Shown: positions 7,043 through 14,229 of the stretch, one piece after another
How positions within the stretch are numbered: the stretch's first letter is position 1
How the letters are laid out: each line of letters begins with the position of its first letter
Source of the DNA: an uncultured Ruminococcus sp.
Lineage (GTDB): Bacteria > Bacillota > Clostridia > Lachnospirales > Lachnospiraceae
Assembly: GCA_900555215.1 (NCBI GenBank)
Contig: USKR01000003.1
Location: 1-17,721, forward strand
DNA length: 17,721 nt
Direction of reading: 5' to 3'
Notes under the pieces: model-generated
Seen by the model: the letters and a program-made list of their open reading frames with translations, nothing else
What the model was told of the DNA's origin: nothing
The model's database searches: none
Made by a program: the position numbers and the translations under genes

Positions 7043-8836
7043 CTGTATTTCCCTCACAAATTCTCTGCCCTTAAAAATTACAAGACCAACCAGGAACAAA
7101 AGGCTCACACCCGCACAGATAACGGATGGATACGGGACTGATACCACGCCTGCCGCAAGCAGGACGATCGGGATCAGCCCAAAAGCCCCCGCCTGTACCA
7201 GATAAAACAGATACTCTGCAGCCTCCATCCTGCACACCACAGACACGATCACCATGGATAACAGCGTCACCAGCGCGGCAAGAGGAATCACAAAGTCTGC
7301 GGACCATCCCAGCCAGCCGGTAAATATATCCCACAACACAGCTCCTGCCGACACAATAGTAAGCTGCCACATCCCATTCTTCAGAGGATTTTTTCTCTTG
7401 CGGAACCCTACCATAATAAGCAGCCATGTACAGAACACACCTGCCGTCACATATCCTGCCCACCACGTTCCCGGTGTAAGCAGATAATTAAGCATCCAGC
7501 AGACCACCACCGCTGCAGTACAGGTGAAGGAAAAGATACGCAGTCCTGCAAGAGCTGCCCGTGAGGGCTTCTCCCGATATCCCGGAAAATCATTTTCTTC
7601 CACCCGGCAGGTAATTCCCTGCCGTTTCAGTATATTGACGAAATTGCGGCAGATATTGGAATTCATGATTTTCGATGTAAATCCCAGCACAAGAGTATCC
7701 CCATAAGAACAGGAGCAGAGCTGAAGCTTGTCCGTGCTTGCGAAAAAGCCGAACCGTTTAATGTACCGCTCATATTCCGGCGGCATCTGAATGCGGCCGA
7801 TATTAGAATACACCGCTGTCACGCTTCGCCCTCCAAGTGTTGTCCCTGCCATCAGGAAAAGATTTTTTATCTCCAGCGGCACCGCGCGCAGAAAGGGATT
7901 CTTCTCCAGACGGACCAGATCATTCATGCGGCATGAAATCTCTTCCCTGAGAGCCTCCTTCCCAAACGCCTCTTTCATCTTTCCGATCACATCTTCCAGA
8001 CTTGCTTTTTCTCCCAGATTACAGGCCGTCTCGATCCAGCTCCAGAAATTTGTCATAGACTCAGACGGGAAGAAATTTCTCAGATTTACAGGAATCATAA
8101 GCGACACAGGCTTTTTCAGCCGGCTCTTCGGGATCTCCTCATAGATTGCATAGAGGAACACCGCCGCCAGAAAAGCCGTCACTGAAACACCGTATTGTCT
8201 TGCTTTCCCATGGACCTCTCCGGCGGACATCGTCATCTCCGTAATCTCCATCTCTTCCTGCTCCAGCCGCTCTCCTTTCATCTGAAATGCCGGTTTCGAC
8301 TTAGCTGTCTTCTTCTGTTTTCCGGTATAATACTGGGAAAAGCTGTCTTCCTCATAGTCATTCTGAGTAAGTTCTTCTCCTCCGTCCACCTCCGGGAACC
8401 CTTCTCCGGGATGTGAGAACGCCAGATAATTGCGTACAAGCTCTTTCAAAAAATTCATTGCTCCCGTACCATCGGTAAGCCCGTGGAATACCTCGAAATT
8501 TATCCTGTTCTTATGGTACGTGACTTCAAAAAGCAGCTTCTTCTGATCCGGCACATAAATCCTGCTGCATGGGGGACGGTTTTCCGGACGCACTTTGGCC
8601 GGGATATTTCTCGGCTCCATGTAAAACCAGAACAGCCCTTTCCTTAAAACAGAGAGAAAAAGGGGATACTTCTCCAGAGTCAGATCCAGCGCCTTTTGCA
8701 GAATTTCTTCCTGTATATCTTCTTTCAGAGTACAGTAGAAACGGAAAACTCTGGTATCCTTTTTCCCCGTTGCCGCAGGAAATGCCTGTGCCGCATTGTC
8801 CAGTTTTCTCCATCGGCTCTGTCTTTTTCCTCTCAA
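7025..8836 (-). CDS. Condensation/alcohol-acyltransferase-like domain fused to six membrane segments
   Basis: A 603-residue two-part protein. Residues 1-415 look like a CoA-dependent acyltransferase/condensation fold. WRKLDNAAQAFPA opens the domain, the HxxxDG motif is HGLTDG with His118 and Asp122, and MIPVNLRNFFPS (248-259) resembles the PVNLR segment of wax ester/PapA-type acyltransferases. Residues 430-590 form six hydrophobic segments (about 430-453, 458-478, 489-509, 512-535, 541-565 and 570-588) resembling a domain of unknown function seen after such enzymes in Clostridia (from memory). It would transfer an acyl chain at the membrane; donor and acceptor are unknown. The start is TTG, chosen because AGGAGG lies 8 nt before it. 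It is last in a set with a thioesterase and an esterase. Confidence 0.75.
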   Translation of the reverse strand: MRGKRQSRWRKLDNAAQAFPAATGKKDTRVFRFYCTLKEDIQEEILQKALDLTLEKYPLFLSVLRKGLFWFYMEPRNIPAKVRPENRPPCSRIYVPDQKKLLFEVTYHKNRINFEVFHGLTDGTGAMNFLKELVRNYLAFSHPGEGFPEVDGGEELTQNDYEEDSFSQYYTGKQKKTAKSKPAFQMKGERLEQEEMEITEMTMSAGEVHGKARQYGVSVTAFLAAVFLYAIYEEIPKSRLKKPVSLMIPVNLRNFFPSESMTNFWSWIETACNLGEKASLEDVIGKMKEAFGKEALREEISCRMNDLVRLEKNPFLRAVPLEIKNLFLMAGTTLGGRSVTAVYSNIGRIQMPPEYERYIKRFGFFASTDKLQLCSCSYGDTLVLGFTSKIMNSNICRNFVNILKRQGITCRVEENDFPGYREKPSRAALAGLRIFSFTCTAAVVVCWMLNYLLTPGTWWAGYVTAGVFCTWLLIMVGFRKRKNPLKNGMWQLTIVSAGAVLWDIFTGWLGWSADFVIPLAALVTLLSMVIVSVVCRMEAAEYLFYLVQAGAFGLIPIVLLAAGVVSVPYPSVICAGVSLLFLVGLVIFKGREFVREIQKKFRV

Positions 8837-8844
8837 AACTGCGT

Positions 8845-8850
8845 CCTCCT
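8845..8850 (-). promoter_or_regulatory. Ribosome site fixing a TTG start
   Basis: A perfect AGGAGG on the minus strand lies 8 nt before TTG at 8834-8836. The first in-frame ATG would cut off the conserved WRKLDNAAQAFPA opening and the region up to about residue 73, so TTG is the supported start. Confidence 0.75.
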
Positions 8851-8875
8851 CTCCGTCCGCGCCCTCTGCGTCCCC

Positions 8876-9829
8876 TTATTTTTCCTTCTGTAACAGCGCC
8901 TGCTCCACATTAAGGAACCGGTTAATATGCCGGAAACTCTCCTGTACATAAAAATGCTGTATTCCCAGCGCAAAATACCCGTGGAGAGCTCCTTCTATCC
9001 GTTCTACCCTCACCCGGCATCCCGCTGCCCTGAGCTTCCTTCCGTAATCTTCCCCCTCATCTCTGAGAGGGTCAAATTCTGCTGTGAGTATGAGGGTATC
9101 AGGAAGACCGGAAAAATCTTCTGCCAGGAGCGGGGCAAAATACGGATCCATCAGGTCCTCGTCAGCACGGGCGTAAAGTTTCACATAATCCTCCATCTTC
9201 ACACTTGTCAACAGATATCCGGTGCCGTTTGTTCTCACAGATTCATAGGGCGATTCCTCTGTATAACAGTTATAAAGGGCGGGATAGATCAAAATCTGCC
9301 TCGCCGGGGCGAAATCTCCGGTATCCCTTGCCTTCAGGCACACAGCCGCCGCCAGATTCCCGCCGGCGCTGTCTCCCATAACCGTGATCTGTCCGGGATC
9401 GATCCCCGGCAGGATTTTCCCGCCGAAAACCGCCTCTGCCACCGCGTAACAGTCTTCAAATCCGGCGGGAAATCTGTGCTCCGGCGCAAGCCGGTATTCC
9501 GCAGATATGACAAGCTGTCCCGTGGACTGCGCCATCCTGGAACAGACTCTGTCGTAAGTCTCCACGCTCTCAGTAGTCCACCCGCCTCCGTGAAAAAAAA
9601 GTATCACACCCGAATCCTGTGATATCTCTCCTGATTCAGCCGTATTCTCATTTGGGAAATACAGGCGCACCGAAACTTTATAATCCCCATTGCAGATTTC
9701 CGTATCCAGTTTTTTCAAAAAGATCCTCATCGGATCCAGTTTTTTCAAATCCGCCAGCCGCCGCGCCGACTCTACCTCGATATTACCGTAGGACAGCGCC
9801 TGAAGGATCGCCCTTACCGCCTTTGTCAT
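8876..9829 (-). CDS. Alpha/beta hydrolase, hormone-sensitive-lipase type esterase
   Basis: A 317-residue cytoplasmic serine hydrolase with no signal peptide. The oxyanion-hole motif is HGGGW (80-84), with the companion YRLAPEHRFPA (112-122). Nucleophile Ser154 lies in GDSAGG (152-157). The acid is Asp253 in FDPLRDEG, and the base is His283 in HGY. This is a full bacterial HSL-family catalytic set, usually acting on short to medium acyl esters. The ribosome site (GAGGG) overlaps the end of the upstream thioesterase gene, 7 nt away, so the two are coupled. Residues 28-42 contain LKKLD twice, matching a 16-nt direct repeat. In context it may hydrolyse or transfer acyl esters made by its neighbours. 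That role is inference. Confidence 0.92.
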   Translation of the reverse strand: MTKAVRAILQALSYGNIEVESARRLADLKKLDPMRIFLKKLDTEICNGDYKVSVRLYFPNENTAESGEISQDSGVILFFHGGGWTTESVETYDRVCSRMAQSTGQLVISAEYRLAPEHRFPAGFEDCYAVAEAVFGGKILPGIDPGQITVMGDSAGGNLAAAVCLKARDTGDFAPARQILIYPALYNCYTEESPYESVRTNGTGYLLTSVKMEDYVKLYARADEDLMDPYFAPLLAEDFSGLPDTLILTAEFDPLRDEGEDYGRKLRAAGCRVRVERIEGALHGYFALGIQHFYVQESFRHINRFLNVEQALLQKEK

Positions 9830-9836
9830 CTTACCC

Positions 9837-10559
9837 TCATTTCATCTCCACAACCGCATACGGTACTTTTTTCTCATCACACAATTCCACAACGTATCTT
9901 TCCTGTAACTTTGCCGTCCTTGGGAAGATCATATCTCCAAGGACAGCAGATTTCTTATAATCCACTCTTACCTGTCTTACATCCAAGTCTGCCGAAAACA
10001 TTTCCAACGCCATCTGCACATACTGGCAGTTATTCACATGTTCATTTGTATCGATATGGTATTTCCTCACAGGAAAAGGCGCTCTGTCATCCATCGTCTC
10101 AGGAAGGACAATCTTCCGTCCCTCATAGGGCATGTCCAGCGGCTCATGCCCCCCGTATGGAGCGATATCTTCTTCTGCCGGACGGCACGGACGCCCTTTC
10201 CCGAGATCCATGAATACCCAGATTGAATTCGCACAGGCAGCAAGGTTACCCGCCTCATCTTTCATATAAAAATTACGATTTCCGAAAAGTCCTTTAAATT
10301 CTGTTGCAAAAGTACCGACGGTAATCTTTTCTGAGAGCTTCGGATAGCGGTCGGCAATAATCTGCCAATAGGAAAGCACCCAGGCTTTTTTCTTCTGTCT
10401 CAAATGATCCATACCAAGTCCCACTGTTTCAGAATGAAACGTGCTGCAATCCTGAAAATAGTTGATCAGCGCCGGAAGGGTCAAGGTTCCTCTGTGGTCG
10501 ATCTCGCTGTACCTTACTCTTGCTTCAAATTCGTAGCTGTTATTTTCTGCTCTCTGCAT
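9837..10559 (-). CDS. Acyl-ACP thioesterase
   Basis: A 240-residue double hot-dog thioesterase that releases fatty acid from acyl carrier protein in the cytoplasm. The first hot dog starts with YEFEARVRYSEIDHRG (9-24) and VLSYWQI (61-67). The second carries the plant FatA/FatB-like catalytic motif HIDTNEHVNNCQYV (168-181), with Asp170, Asn172 and His174. The segment that carries a catalytic Glu in plant FatB (YRRE) reads YKKS here (201-204), which may change activity. Chain-length preference cannot be read. Ribosome site GAGGAG lies 10 nt from the ATG. It is first of a tight three-gene set with an esterase and a membrane acyltransferase, and lies 23 nt after the cation transporter gene. Confidence 0.9.
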   Translation of the reverse strand: MQRAENNSYEFEARVRYSEIDHRGTLTLPALINYFQDCSTFHSETVGLGMDHLRQKKKAWVLSYWQIIADRYPKLSEKITVGTFATEFKGLFGNRNFYMKDEAGNLAACANSIWVFMDLGKGRPCRPAEEDIAPYGGHEPLDMPYEGRKIVLPETMDDRAPFPVRKYHIDTNEHVNNCQYVQMALEMFSADLDVRQVRVDYKKSAVLGDMIFPRTAKLQERYVVELCDEKKVPYAVVEMK

Positions 10560-10582
10560 ACTGCTGCACTCCTCTGCCTGGT

Positions 10583-11779
10583 TTATTTCTCCGGTCCTTC
10601 TTCCGGCTTTGCCACGTAATCATAATCCACTGTTATCACACACTCATACCTGGGATCCGCTTCTTTGATCCTCTCCGCCAGCCTGACCGGGAGCTCTTCT
10701 CTCGTCTTCTCATCATATTCAATGGGGATCACCATGTCAAAAATAAGATTGCTCTGCGCTTCACCGTGCACAACACGGAAATCATGAATACTGCATGACG
10801 GGTCCATTTCCGCCAATATTTTTTCCACTTTCCCTCGGATGCGCAGCACTCTCTCGTCCTTCATCTCTACGGGATCCATATGTATGACAAGGAAGATCCC
10901 CATCTGCTTTGATGCCTCTCTCTCAATCCGGTCGATGATCTCGTGGGACTGTTCGATGTCTACATCATTTGGAACTTCCGCATGAATAGATGCCATACTC
11001 CGCCCCGGACCGTAATTATGTACGATCAGATCGTGCGTGCCTGCTATACCGTCATAACCCTCCACAAATTTCTTGATCTGGTCATATACCTCGGGATCGA
11101 TCGCCTCACCGATCAGAGGTTCCAGAGTATCCCTGGCAATCCCCACGCCTGCCCACATGACTACAAGAGCAACGCCGACTCCGACAAAACCGTCGATATT
11201 GATTCCGGTAACTCCGAAGAACAGGATCGAAAGTATCGTGGCTCCTGTAGTGACCACATCTCCCATAGAATCTGTAAAAACAGCCATCATCACCTTAGAA
11301 TCAATCTTTTGTCCCAGCTTTCTGTTAAACATCCCCAGCCAGAGCTTCACCCCTGCCGACAAGATCAGTATGACAACGGACACCGCCTGGAAATTCAGCT
11401 GCTCCGGCGTCCATATTTTGCTGAAAGAATCTTTCAAAAAGGTGAATCCGACTTCCAGCACAAGAAAAGACACGATCAAAGCCGCGATATATTCAATCCT
11501 GCCATGACCGAAAGGATGGTCTCTGTCCGCCGGTTTCTCCGCCATTTTTACTCCGACAAAGCTTACGATAGACGATCCCGCGTCAGACAGGTTGTTAAAT
11601 GCGTCCGCCGTGACGGAAACACTGTGAAGTAGCAGCCCCACTGCAAATTTAACAATAAAAAGAAAAACATTACAGAAGATACCCACAATGCTGGCGAGCA
11701 CTCCATAAGCCGTCCGCACGGATATCTTCTCCACATCTTTATAATCCTTTATAAAATGTCTTACCAAAAATTCTGTCAT
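10583..11779 (-). CDS. Cation diffusion facilitator transporter, manganese-type site
   Basis: A 398-residue CDF efflux transporter that exchanges divalent metal for protons at the membrane. Six membrane segments fill about residues 25-215. The family signature is TADAFNNLSDAGSS (57-70), followed by DRDHPFGHGRIEY (85-97). The transport site reads NxxxD in segment 2 (Asn62, Asp66) and DxxxD in segment 5 (Asp170, Asp174). The Asn/Asp pattern, without the His of zinc exporters, is that of MntE-like manganese exporters. The C-terminal cytoplasmic domain (about 220-398) includes VHNYGPGRSMASIHAEVP and is longer than in FieF. The ribosome site AAAGGGA lies directly at the spoIIR stop, 11 nt upstream. 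Metal choice is inferred from these residues. Confidence 0.92.
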   Translation of the reverse strand: MTEFLVRHFIKDYKDVEKISVRTAYGVLASIVGIFCNVFLFIVKFAVGLLLHSVSVTADAFNNLSDAGSSIVSFVGVKMAEKPADRDHPFGHGRIEYIAALIVSFLVLEVGFTFLKDSFSKIWTPEQLNFQAVSVVILILSAGVKLWLGMFNRKLGQKIDSKVMMAVFTDSMGDVVTTGATILSILFFGVTGINIDGFVGVGVALVVMWAGVGIARDTLEPLIGEAIDPEVYDQIKKFVEGYDGIAGTHDLIVHNYGPGRSMASIHAEVPNDVDIEQSHEIIDRIEREASKQMGIFLVIHMDPVEMKDERVLRIRGKVEKILAEMDPSCSIHDFRVVHGEAQSNLIFDMVIPIEYDEKTREELPVRLAERIKEADPRYECVITVDYDYVAKPEEGPEK

Positions 11780-11790
11780 TGCTATTCCCT

Positions 11791-12438
11791 TTACCAGAAG
11801 AACCAGCTCACCTTAAAATCTGATGTGGCTGTTATCCTGGAATACTCCTCTTCTGTCAAAACATTTTTCAGCTTTTTTCTGCCCTCTTCCGATACTACCG
11901 CATTGGCTGAATCCTGAAAGCAAAGTCCCGGATAGAGCACACACCACCAGTTATGTCCTTTTGCAGCGCCGATCTCAATGCGCAGCGCCTGGTAATTGCC
12001 CGCCGGGAATGTGATATCGCCGTATGTCCTGTCCGGGAACCAGCATGTAGTTACCGCGGCGCTCACAGGATAACCTGCTCCTTCTGCCATAACAGTCTCC
12101 CTGCCTATCTCCTCGATAGCATCGATATGCTCCCTCATCCAGAGAGCTGTCTGGTCAGCATCATCCATCTCCGGCATAGTTTCTTCCAGGAATGCCAGTA
12201 CCGAGTCTCTCACTTTCAGTTTCAAAGCCTGATCAGCGTCACTGTCACTGTTGGCAAGGACATGAAATCTCAGCACTTCCTCCGCCAGATGCTCCTGCAT
12301 ATCTGCCTGAGCGGCAGCGTCCACCCTGCGGCATATCATTCCCGTAAGAAATAAAGAGATGATCACCGCCAGAAACAGAATGATCCCGGCAGCATTTCTC
12401 TCCAGCCTCCGTATTGTCCGAATATATAAAGCTTCCAT
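11791..12438 (-). CDS. spoIIR: Stage II sporulation protein R
   Basis: Forespore-made signal protein which, in Bacillus and Clostridia, triggers SpoIIGA to process pro-sigma E in the mother cell. About 215 residues. One N-terminal membrane segment or signal (about 15-36) is followed by the family core: RFHVLANSDSDADQALKLKVRD, then GHNWWCVLYPGLCF near residues 159-172. The start is placed at the second ATG (12436-12438), because GGAGGG lies 7 nt before it. The upstream ATG would add only MEGIH and has no ribosome site at proper distance. A forespore-type promoter precedes it in the gap after the GntR gene. The manganese-type transporter gene follows 11 nt downstream on the same strand. Confidence 0.95.
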   Translation of the reverse strand: MEALYIRTIRRLERNAAGIILFLAVIISLFLTGMICRRVDAAAQADMQEHLAEEVLRFHVLANSDSDADQALKLKVRDSVLAFLEETMPEMDDADQTALWMREHIDAIEEIGRETVMAEGAGYPVSAAVTTCWFPDRTYGDITFPAGNYQALRIEIGAAKGHNWWCVLYPGLCFQDSANAVVSEEGRKKLKNVLTEEEYSRITATSDFKVSWFFW

Positions 12439-12445
12439 ATGTATA

Positions 12446-12451
12446 CCCTCC
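12446..12451 (-). promoter_or_regulatory. Ribosome site deciding the spoIIR start
   Basis: GGAGGG on the minus strand, 7 nt before ATG at 12436-12438. It overlaps the earlier in-frame ATG (12451-12453), so that earlier codon is unlikely to be the start. Confidence 0.75.
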
Positions 12452-12478
12452 ATATCTTATCATTGTCTTTAATATCTG

Positions 12479-12507
12479 AAGTATGGACAGATATGAAGGT
12501 TTTATAC
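12479..12507 (-). promoter_or_regulatory. Forespore (sigma F/G-type) promoter of spoIIR
   Basis: Minus strand: GTATA (12503-12507), a 17-nt spacer, and CATACTT (12479-12485). This fits GHATR-N17-CATWHTA closely (6 of 7 in the -10). spoIIR is a known sigma F-dependent gene in Bacillus. Predicted start is near 12472. The -35 lies just beyond the GntR gene stop at 12517. Confidence 0.68.
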
Positions 12508-12516
12508 ATATTATCT

Positions 12517-13197
12517 CTATTCTTCGTCCCTATGCCGCAGCGTCCCCACCACAGTGTCTGCCTGATTGTTGATATGCTGGCCCGTGATCTCAGTCGCCTT
12601 CCCTTTGTCATGGCTTTCGATCGCTTCTATGATCGCTTTGTGTTCTGCAAGAAGCTGCGGATAGCACTCCTTCTTCTTCAGGTATTCAATCCGGTAACGG
12701 TACATCTGTTCTCTCAGATTGTTCAGGAGCTGGATCAGCCTCCCATTATCGGTAGCTGTAAAGATGACATCATGGAACGCCTCGTCTGCCTGTGCGATCA
12801 AGGTGATATCGTCACTGTCCAGCACATCTCTGAAATGGTCCGCCGCCGCATGCAGCCCGCTCACCTCTTCTTTGTCAATGCGGTCGCATGCAAGCTGCAC
12901 TGCCAGTTCTTCCAACGCACAGCGCACTTCCAGTACATCTCTGAGATTTTTCTCGGTGATCTCCGCCACCTCTGCTCCCTTCCGCGGTATCATGAGAACA
13001 AGACCTTCCAGCTCAAGCTTGCGTATCGCCTCCCTGATCGGAGTCCGGCTCACCCCCAATTTGTTGGCAAGCTGAATCTCCATCAGCCTTTCCCCCGGTT
13101 TCAGCTCTCCTCTCAGGATCGCCCGGCGCAGTGTATTGAACACTACATCCCGAAGCGGAAGATATTCATTCATTGTAACTTCAAAATCAATAGGCAT
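12517..13197 (-). CDS. GntR-family regulator with FCD domain
   Basis: A 226-residue DNA-binding regulator of the FadR subfamily. The winged helix-turn-helix spans about 15-80, with PGERLMEIQLANKLGVSRTP and REAIRKLELEGLV. The C-terminal all-helical FCD domain (about 85-215) keeps the four usual metal ligands: Asp138, His142 (ADEAFHD), His186 (AEHKAI) and His208 (GQHIN). FCD regulators often sense small organic acids through this bound metal; the ligand here is unknown. The start overlaps the end of ispE by 11 nt and uses GAGGAGG inside ispE, so the two are cotranslated. Targets cannot be told; ispE or the downstream genes are candidates by position only. Confidence 0.92.
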   Translation of the reverse strand: MPIDFEVTMNEYLPLRDVVFNTLRRAILRGELKPGERLMEIQLANKLGVSRTPIREAIRKLELEGLVLMIPRKGAEVAEITEKNLRDVLEVRCALEELAVQLACDRIDKEEVSGLHAAADHFRDVLDSDDITLIAQADEAFHDVIFTATDNGRLIQLLNNLREQMYRYRIEYLKKKECYPQLLAEHKAIIEAIESHDKGKATEITGQHINNQADTVVGTLRHRDEE

Positions 13198-14110
13198 CCT
13201 GATTCCTCCTCACACTGTGTACACTCGTCACATACACCTGCCTGGTCAATGACTTTTCTCTGATCCGCCTCTGTGCCTCCCGGGCTGCAGCCCTGCTCTC
13301 AAACAGACCGAAAACCGTGGGGCCGCTTCCGCTCATCATGGCATTCAGAGCTCCCGCGTCTATCATCTCCTGCTTAATCCGGTCGATGACCGGATGCATG
13401 GGGATCGTGACATCTTCCAGTACATTTCCCATGCACGCTGCCACCTGTTTCAGACAGTGTTTCTTCAGCCCCTCGATGATCCCGTCAATATCCGGATGTT
13501 CCACGATCTCTTTTGCATCCAGCGCTTCGTAAACAACTTTTGTAGAAACGCTCACCGGCGGTTTTGCTATCAGCACCGTACATTTCGGCATTGCCGGCAG
13601 TACACTCAGCTCCTCGCCGATCCCTTCGGCGAGCACAGTTCCCCGCATGATACAGTAAGGGACATCCGCACCCAGGCGGACTCCCCTTGCCATCAATTCC
13701 TCCCGCGTCAGCCCCAGACGGAACATCCTGTTCATCCCAAATAAGACTGCCGCCGCATTGGAGCTTCCGCCTGCCAGTCCCGCAGCCACCGGGATATGCT
13801 TGTTTAATGTGATCCTGACCCCGGCAGGGATATGAAAATTCAGAGTGATTTTGACCCCTTCTCCGATCTCAAACTCCTCTGTTAAAAGCTGTGCCGCTTT
13901 ATACGCGATATTTCCCTCCCCCGTGGGAAGAAAAGTTAAATTAGCTGCCAGCGTGATTCCCGGTGCCTCTGTCTTTTCTATCCTCACTTCATCGTACAGA
14001 TAGACCGACTGCATGACCATCCTCACATCATGATAGCCATTCTCCCGTCTCCCAAGTACATCCAGCCCCAGATTGATCTTTGCCAGCGCTTTCAATTCAA
14101 TCTGATTCAT
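13187..14110 (-). CDS. ispE: 4-diphosphocytidyl-2-C-methyl-D-erythritol kinase IspE
   Basis: Cytoplasmic GHMP kinase of the non-mevalonate (MEP) isoprenoid pathway. It phosphorylates CDP-methylerythritol. Catalytic Lys11 lies in KALAKINLGLDVLG, the ATP loop is PVAAGLAGGSSNAAA (107-121), Asp149 lies in GADVPYC, and the C-terminal motif is MMSGSGPTVFGLF. At 307 residues it is longer than the usual 280-290. The excess includes a tandem duplication: GVKITLNFHIPA (85-96) precedes the normal GVRITLNKHIPV (97-108), just before the ATP loop. The reading frame is otherwise intact. The gene overlaps the GntR gene start by 11 nt and appears to have its own promoter at the end of sipL. Confidence 0.95.
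   Translation of the reverse strand: MNQIELKALAKINLGLDVLGRRENGYHDVRMVMQSVYLYDEVRIEKTEAPGITLAANLTFLPTGEGNIAYKAAQLLTEEFEIGEGVKITLNFHIPAGVRITLNKHIPVAAGLAGGSSNAAAVLFGMNRMFRLGLTREELMARGVRLGADVPYCIMRGTVLAEGIGEELSVLPAMPKCTVLIAKPPVSVSTKVVYEALDAKEIVEHPDIDGIIEGLKKHCLKQVAACMGNVLEDVTIPMHPVIDRIKQEMIDAGALNAMMSGSGPTVFGLFESRAAAREAQRRIREKSLTRQVYVTSVHSVRRNQDAY
13787..13858 (-). repeat. 36-nt tandem duplication inside ispE
   Basis: Two adjacent 36-nt units (13823-13858 and 13787-13822) match at 24 of 36 positions and encode 12-residue units with 9 identical residues. Divergence is mostly at third positions, so the duplication appears old and kept in frame rather than a recent slip. Confidence 0.7.
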
Positions 14111-14152
14111 CCTGTGTCCCCCGTTAATTTTATAATATTCTGCATGTGCTGC

Positions 14153-14174
14153 CAGGAGGGGGATTTCCCTCCTG
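14153..14174. other. Hairpin in the ispE leader
   Basis: A perfect 8-bp inverted repeat, CAGGAGGG (14153-14160) and CCCTCCTG (14167-14174), encloses a 6-nt loop. No T-run follows on either strand, so it is not a standard terminator. On the minus-strand mRNA it lies about 45 nt before the ispE start and could sequester or expose ribosome-site-like sequence. Confidence 0.4.
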
Positions 14175-14229
14175 AAAAGAGAATTATGCTTTCTCCTTTG
14201 TCTTTATCTGTATCTTGTATACATTGTAC

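Noticed and set aside
10943..11632. A 229-codon plus-strand frame opposite the cation transporter
   Set aside because: It is His/Arg/Asp-rich with no domain or ribosome site and lies fully inside a well-supported gene on the other strand.
12439..13263. A 274-codon plus-strand frame opposite the GntR gene
   Set aside because: It is antisense to a clear GntR/FCD regulator and the ispE end, and its translation shows no recognisable domain.
14153..14174. Hairpin as the sipL terminator
   Set aside because: No T-run follows the stem on the minus strand, so it lacks the second half of an intrinsic terminator.
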